Assembly (NCBI GenBank): GCA_023954715.1
Contig: JAGSHD010000001.1
Coordinates: forward strand, 1 to 64,000
Source: Candidatus Cloacimonadota bacterium
GTDB lineage: Bacteria; Muiribacteriota; UBA6191
DNA: 64,000 nt
Reading direction: 5' to 3'
Position 1 is the first letter of the stretch. Every line of letters starts with the position of its first letter. A model generated the notes under the pieces. It saw nothing but the letters and a program-made list of their open reading frames with translations, was not told the DNA's origin and made no database searches. Position numbers and translations under genes: made by a program. This document shows positions 59,226-64,000 of the stretch, in pieces.

Positions 59226-59740
59226 TAAAATAACCTCTTCATTTTGGCTTCCATGTCTTTAATTTCTTGATCACTTAACTCTTTTAAGTCATTGCCTTTT
59301 TTCATGTCTGTAACCATTTCAACGTTCATTTTTGAACGATCAAAAAATGGAAACTCATGGATTGGTGCCATAAAAATTGCATCATCATTACATGCTTCTA
59401 CACATAAATTACAAAATTCACATTTGGCATAATCTAGGGTATATGTAATCGCTATTTTTTGTTTTGGATTTTCAGGATGTTTACCTCTAGTCAAAGTTAT
59501 ACATCCCGGTGGGCAAGCACGAATACAACCCATACATGTTGTACAATTGCTATAACCATCATCATCAAACTGAGCTTGCACATAACCAAAAGTATGATCA
59601 AGGTCTAATGTTTCTTCTGGGTATTGAACTGTAGTTGCTTCGTCTTTTGCAAGAACCCCAAACATTGTTTTTAGAGTAATTGACATACCTTGCAATAATG
59701 CAATTGCCCCATTAAATATGTCTTTAAAGTATTTTTCCAT
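59225..59740 (-). CDS. nuoI: NADH-quinone oxidoreductase subunit I (2x[4Fe-4S])
   Basis: 'CTTCMGCIRACPPGCI', 'CEFCNLCVEACNDDAI'. Confidence 0.93.
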   Translation of the reverse strand: MEKYFKDIFNGAIALLQGMSITLKTMFGVLAKDEATTVQYPEETLDLDHTFGYVQAQFDDDGYSNCTTCMGCIRACPPGCITLTRGKHPENPKQKIAITYTLDYAKCEFCNLCVEACNDDAIFMAPIHEFPFFDRSKMNVEMVTDMKKGNDLKELSDQEIKDMEAKMKRLF

Positions 59741-59744
59741 GGAT

Positions 59745-60785
59745 TTACCCTTTGATCAACGCGCTGATTACAGCCATAATTAATAAGTTTACCATGCTAA
59801 TAGGAATCAGCACTTTCCAACAAAACACCATTAACTGATCGATACGTAGTCTTGGAAATGTCCATCGAAACCACATCATTGTAAACAATAAAAGTGCTAC
59901 TTTAGCTGCAAACCAACCAAGGCCCCAAACGGTGTATAGTATAGATCCTACTTCAAAAGGTAAAAAACCAAAAGGAGCTAACCATCCACCCATAAATATG
60001 ACAACAGTTAAACTACATGCCAACATCATAGCGATGTACTCTCCAAAGAAAAACATGGCAAACTTTATACCGGCATACTCTGTATGAAATCCAGCTACTA
60101 GTTCTGACTCGGCTTCAACAAGATCAAAAGGAGCACGGTTACACTCAGCAGTAGCTGCGATAAAAAAGATAATAAAACTTACCGGAGCATATAAGATGTT
60201 CCAGCCGTGAGTTTGCTGATACAAAACAGTCTCTCTTAATGAAAGCGTCTCTGTAAAACACAGTACTCCAAGTAGGGCGATAATCATTGGTATTTCGTAA
60301 CTAATCATCTGTGCCGTTGCTCTTAATGCACCGAGCAAGGAGTAGCGATTTACAGAGGCATAACCAGCTATTAAGATTCCGACTACTGAAAACCCAGTTA
60401 GAGCAAATACATAGATAATACCTAACTGAAAATCCACAACTTGAACTCCATCGGCAAAAGGTACAGTTGCAAATGCTGCAAAAGGAGCTGCCACTGCAAT
60501 ACAAGGCGCTAGATTAAATAAAAACTTCATGATTTGATCATGAACGATATCTTCTTTTCTAATCAGTTTGATACCATCTGCAATCATTTGAAGCAATCCA
60601 CGAGGGCCTACTCTATTTGGCCCCAATCTAGATTGCATCCAAGCAGATACTTTTCTTTCTAAAAAAATTAAACTCATTACACATAAAGCAGATACACCCA
60701 AGATCAAGGTGGAGCAAATTGCTCCATAAATCAAACTTTGGATATATGGCTGTGTGGAGAGCGATTCTGCAAACTTTTGAATCAT
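59745..60785 (-). CDS. nuoH: NADH-quinone oxidoreductase subunit H
   Basis: 'LGPNRVGPRGLLQMIADGIKLIRKED', 'NRAPFDLVEAESELVAGFHTEYAGIKFA'. Confidence 0.95.
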   Translation of the reverse strand: MIQKFAESLSTQPYIQSLIYGAICSTLILGVSALCVMSLIFLERKVSAWMQSRLGPNRVGPRGLLQMIADGIKLIRKEDIVHDQIMKFLFNLAPCIAVAAPFAAFATVPFADGVQVVDFQLGIIYVFALTGFSVVGILIAGYASVNRYSLLGALRATAQMISYEIPMIIALLGVLCFTETLSLRETVLYQQTHGWNILYAPVSFIIFFIAATAECNRAPFDLVEAESELVAGFHTEYAGIKFAMFFFGEYIAMMLACSLTVVIFMGGWLAPFGFLPFEVGSILYTVWGLGWFAAKVALLLFTMMWFRWTFPRLRIDQLMVFCWKVLIPISMVNLLIMAVISALIKG

Positions 60786-61906
60786 CGGTCTACATCTCCT
60801 AACACAATGTCAATAGAGCCCAAAATGACAATCAAGTCAGCTACGAGCCCTCCCTTGGCGATTGTATTTATTACTGAAAGATTAGAAAAACTAGGTGCTC
60901 TAAATTTGACTCTATGAGGTTTATTTTTACCATCGGACTCCATATATACGCCAAACTGACCTCTTGGAGCCTCAATCTTTACATAAGCCTCACCTTTTTT
61001 AGGCTTAAAAATTGGTTTCATTTTTGGCATGATTTCGCCATCTTGTAGTTTTTCAAGAGCTTGTTCAACTATTTTTAAAGACTCACCCATCTCTTTCATA
61101 CGAACTAAATAGCGTCCATAACAGTCTGGATGATTGTTGCTAGCTACCTCAAAATCAAGTTGATCATAAGGTAAATAAGAGCAGTTTTTACGTAAATCTT
61201 GAGCCAAACCTGTAGATCGAAGCATAGGTCCTGTAACTCCAAAAGATAGAGCTGTCTCTCTTGACATAGTACCTACATTTTTAGTTCGCTCGTGAAAAAT
61301 AGGGTTTCCACCTAATAAAGTTTCGTACTCTTTTAATTTAGCCGGAAACAACTTAATAAACTCATTTGTTTTTTTAATAAATGTCTTGTCTACATCTCTA
61401 GCAACGCCACCGATTCGGATATAACCATAGGTTAGTCTTGAGCCTGAAGCTTGCTCTAAAATATCTAAAACCAGCTCTCGCTCTCTTAAACCAAACATAA
61501 ACATGGTAAGAGCACCTGTATCAGCACCAAAAGCAGCCAACCATAAAAGATGAGAAGCGATACGATTTAACTCACATACGATGATACGAATCCACTGAGA
61601 CCGAACAGGAACCTCAATTTCACCAAGTTTTTCAGCAGCTAATGCATAACCTAAGTTATTTAACATAGCTCCTAGATAATCCATACGATCTGTCATAGGG
61701 ATACCCATTGGATAAGTACGGTTTTCGCAAATTTTTTCAAAACATCTATGTAGATAACCAATATCTGGCTCTACATTTTTAATAATTTCACCCTCAAGAG
61801 TTACTAAAAGTCTTAGTACACCATGTGTAGAAGGGTGCTGCGGTCCAATATTGATTAAATATTCTTCTGGTTTTAGCTGACTAGCCAGTTTCTCTTCGAA
61901 ATTCAT
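60782..61906 (-). CDS. nuoD: NADH-quinone oxidoreductase subunit D
   Basis: 'INIGPQHPSTHGVLRLLVTLEGE', 'ENRTYPMGIPMTDRMDYLGAM'. Confidence 0.95.
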   Translation of the reverse strand: MNFEEKLASQLKPEEYLINIGPQHPSTHGVLRLLVTLEGEIIKNVEPDIGYLHRCFEKICENRTYPMGIPMTDRMDYLGAMLNNLGYALAAEKLGEIEVPVRSQWIRIIVCELNRIASHLLWLAAFGADTGALTMFMFGLRERELVLDILEQASGSRLTYGYIRIGGVARDVDKTFIKKTNEFIKLFPAKLKEYETLLGGNPIFHERTKNVGTMSRETALSFGVTGPMLRSTGLAQDLRKNCSYLPYDQLDFEVASNNHPDCYGRYLVRMKEMGESLKIVEQALEKLQDGEIMPKMKPIFKPKKGEAYVKIEAPRGQFGVYMESDGKNKPHRVKFRAPSFSNLSVINTIAKGGLVADLIVILGSIDIVLGDVDR

Positions 61907-62385
61907 ACTTTCATTCCTGAAATTTTGACAGGTTTTTTTACAAAAAATCCATCTCGTGAGTAATCTTTTAATAAGCCATGACCAACAAAGTCTTCTGGAG
62001 TTAAAATCCGTCTTAAATCAGGATGCTTTGAAAAATGAACACCAAATAAGTCGTAAATCTCTCTCTCTAACCAATTAGCTCCTTCAAAAAGTGAAACTAA
62101 TGATGCTACTTCTGGTTTTTTACGATTTAAACTTACTTTAAACCACACCATGTAATCTTGCTCAGTAGAAGAGGATAATGTGTAATTTACAACAATTGAC
62201 TCCTCGTCTGGATAGTCACTAGCACTTAATAAATCTAAGTAGTCACAAGGAATTTTTGGAGTTTCTTTGAGTAATTGAACTGCTGCAAAAATAGATGATG
62301 CTGGCACTTCATACTTAAAGTCTTCAATTTTGGTAATACCAAGATCAGATTTTTCTAAAAACTTATCTAAATCATTAACTTTCAT
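61903..62385 (-). CDS. nuoC: NADH-quinone oxidoreductase subunit C
   Basis: 'ANWLEREIYDLFGVHFSKHPDLRRILTPEDFVGHGLLKDY'. Confidence 0.93.
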   Translation of the reverse strand: MKVNDLDKFLEKSDLGITKIEDFKYEVPASSIFAAVQLLKETPKIPCDYLDLLSASDYPDEESIVVNYTLSSSTEQDYMVWFKVSLNRKKPEVASLVSLFEGANWLEREIYDLFGVHFSKHPDLRRILTPEDFVGHGLLKDYSRDGFFVKKPVKISGMKV

Positions 62386-62407
62386 TTTGGCCCTATTTTA
62401 TGGAATT

Positions 62408-62989
62408 TTATATTTCTGTTTCTTGTTTTATTTCAGAGGTATTAATTTGACCGGGAGTAGATCGATCTAACAAAGACTCTGTCATTATTTTATTTTGTAA
62501 TTGCATGATTCCTTGTACTAAAGCCTCTGGTCTTGGAGGACACCCAGGTATATGAACATCCACAGGTACTATTCGATCTACACCTTTTACTACAGTATAG
62601 GAGTCATAATAAAAAGGTCCGCCTCCAATAGCACAACTCCCCATAGAGATTACATATTTTGGTGAAGACATTTGATCATAAAGCAATTTTAACTTAGGCC
62701 CCATTTTTTCGGTCACTGTACCCGCAACAATCATAAGATCTGCTTGTCTGGGTGTTGAACGCATCACCTCAGCTCCAAATCGTGCCAAATCAAATCTAGA
62801 TGCCAGAGCTGCCATCATTTCAATGGCGCAGCAAGCTAAACCAAAGCCAAATGGCCATAAGGAGTTTTTTCGACCAGTGTTAAATATATAATCTAATTTT
62901 GTTACTAATATACCGCCACCAGGAATTGGTTGAACAATTGGCGCGTGATTCTCTGTACTTTCTACTATAGGGTTTTCGCTATTTTCCAT
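62408..62989 (-). CDS. nuoB: NADH-quinone oxidoreductase subunit B
   Basis: '[12 protein letters not shown]', '[42 protein letters not shown]'. Confidence 0.95.
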   Translation of the reverse strand: MENSENPIVESTENHAPIVQPIPGGGILVTKLDYIFNTGRKNSLWPFGFGLACCAIEMMAALASRFDLARFGAEVMRSTPRQADLMIVAGTVTEKMGPKLKLLYDQMSSPKYVISMGSCAIGGGPFYYDSYTVVKGVDRIVPVDVHIPGCPPRPEALVQGIMQLQNKIMTESLLDRSTPGQINTSEIKQETEI

Positions 62990-62995
62990 AGTTTT

Positions 62996-63355
62996 TTACT
63001 CCCACCTTAGTTGATTTTTGTTCCATACGTAAGCAAGACCTATTCCGAGTAGAATTGTGAATAGGAAGATTTCTATCAATGCTAACCATGGGGCTTGTCC
63101 TTTTGCCATTAATAAAGGTAAAAACAATACTGTTTCCACATCAAAAATTACAAACAACAATGCAAAAATATAATAATGATTGTCAAATTGAATAAACTTA
63201 CTTGGGTTTGCCGGTGCTTGTCCACACTCGTATGGCATTTCTCCGCTTCGTTTTTGGAACTTTGGACTGAGTATATAATTAAGTACAAAGTTCATGATTA
63301 CAAAACCGAACCCCGTTAACAGAAAAACTATTGCTATTACACTATCAGACATCAT
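62996..63355 (-). CDS. nuoA: NADH-quinone oxidoreductase subunit A
   Basis: 'GEMPYECGQAP', 'YYIFALLFVIFDVETVLFLPL'. Confidence 0.94.
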   Translation of the reverse strand: MMSDSVIAIVFLLTGFGFVIMNFVLNYILSPKFQKRSGEMPYECGQAPANPSKFIQFDNHYYIFALLFVIFDVETVLFLPLLMAKGQAPWLALIEIFLFTILLGIGLAYVWNKNQLRWE

Positions 63356-63617
63356 AACCCTTTCAAGATATATAAATACTCTACTAACTTAATTAAATCA
63401 AAATTTTAATATTTAGACCCTATAAGTTAATGTTTATATAATATATGGAAGTCGTAAATAGGGCAACCAAAATATTGATCCGCGAGGTTTTCTCAAAGAT
63501 TGACAAGTTACCACCTATAAATAATCACTTGGAATAGTTTTTGCATCACTGCTTACTTAATATAATAAAGCTATCGTAATAGCATGTTCTCTAAATTAAT
63601 ACGAAGGAGTAATACCA

Positions 63618-64000
63618 GTGGCTAAAAAATCTGATTTGGTAATTCGAGTATCTGGTGAATCTGGAGAAGGGGTGATCTCTACAGGAGACTTAATCACACT
63701 ATCCTCATCACGAGCAGGGTTGGAAGTTTATACGTTTTCAACGTTCCCAGCAGAAATCAAAGGTGGGAACGCAATGTTTGAAGTTAGGCTTTCAAGAGAT
63801 AAGCTTTTCGCTCAAGGAGATAAAGTTGATGTCTTTTTAGCCTTTAATCAAGAGGCCTATGACATGTACATTAAAGATCTCAACCCAGAAAATGGAGTTT
63901 TGATTTACGATAGTGATGCATATACTCCACCTACAGTTGAAGGTCGCATCGATTATGCGATCCCTCTAACAAGCTTAGCCAAAGAAGAAGTAGGAGCATT
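63618..64000 (+). CDS. korA: 2-oxoacid:ferredoxin oxidoreductase alpha subunit (KorA-like), truncated by window end
   Basis: GTG start after AAGGAG; VAKKSDLVIRVSGESGEGVISTGDLITLSSSRAGLEVYTFSTFPAEIKGGNAMFEVRLS... gamma-domain motif. Confidence 0.85.
   Translation, partial: MAKKSDLVIRVSGESGEGVISTGDLITLSSSRAGLEVYTFSTFPAEIKGGNAMFEVRLSRDKLFAQGDKVDVFLAFNQEAYDMYIKDLNPENGVLIYDSDAYTPPTVEGRIDYAIPLTSLAKEEVGA

Noticed and set aside
53433-63355. Claim that the organism lacks NADH:quinone activity
   Set aside because: Only the local absence of nuoEFG is visible; the rest of the genome is not in this window.
1-64000. CRISPR array, rRNA genes, prophage structural genes, IS transposase
   Set aside because: No regularly spaced identical short repeats, no rRNA-like conserved segments, and no capsid/terminase or DDE transposase motifs were seen.

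Overview
This is a 64 kb AT-rich bacterial chromosomal window read by eye. I leave the taxon unassigned. (1) 1-4.4 kb is an accessory region. It has an intact integron-type tyrosine recombinase (IntI) next to a row of antitoxin genes whose toxins are decayed: hicB with a truncated hicA, an orphan ribbon-helix-helix antitoxin, and a higBA pair broken by frameshifts and stops. It also has a membrane protein with a degenerate pilin-like tail. No convincing attC pair was found by eye. (2) 4.6-31 kb is mixed housekeeping and hypothetical genes: acetyltransferases, a 3'-5' exonuclease, hemerythrin, HAD, PutP, a B12-binding radical SAM protein, M48, DUF1294, TatD, TcdA, a Cache sensor, an NTT-type carrier and a soluble histidine kinase. 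Intergenic repeats are interspersed, and one apparently inserted into a macro-domain gene with a target-duplication-like repeat. (3) 30.8-38.6 kb holds a divergent sigma-54 gene overlapping a 1773-aa protein with a TerB-like N-terminus, several TM segments, about 13 DUF4116-like 25-aa repeats and a long Sel1-like array, then a secreted DUF6624-like protein. This is my best candidate for an undescribed system. (4) 39-53 kb holds Sth, O-methyltransferase, FolE, methylmalonyl-CoA mutase, tRNA-Asp, fructosamine kinase and a run of secreted unknowns. (5) 53.4-63.4 kb is a contiguous nuoABCDHIJKLMN operon without nuoEFG in place, divergent from a 2-oxoacid:ferredoxin oxidoreductase alpha gene. All assignments are by reading sequence; no database search was run.
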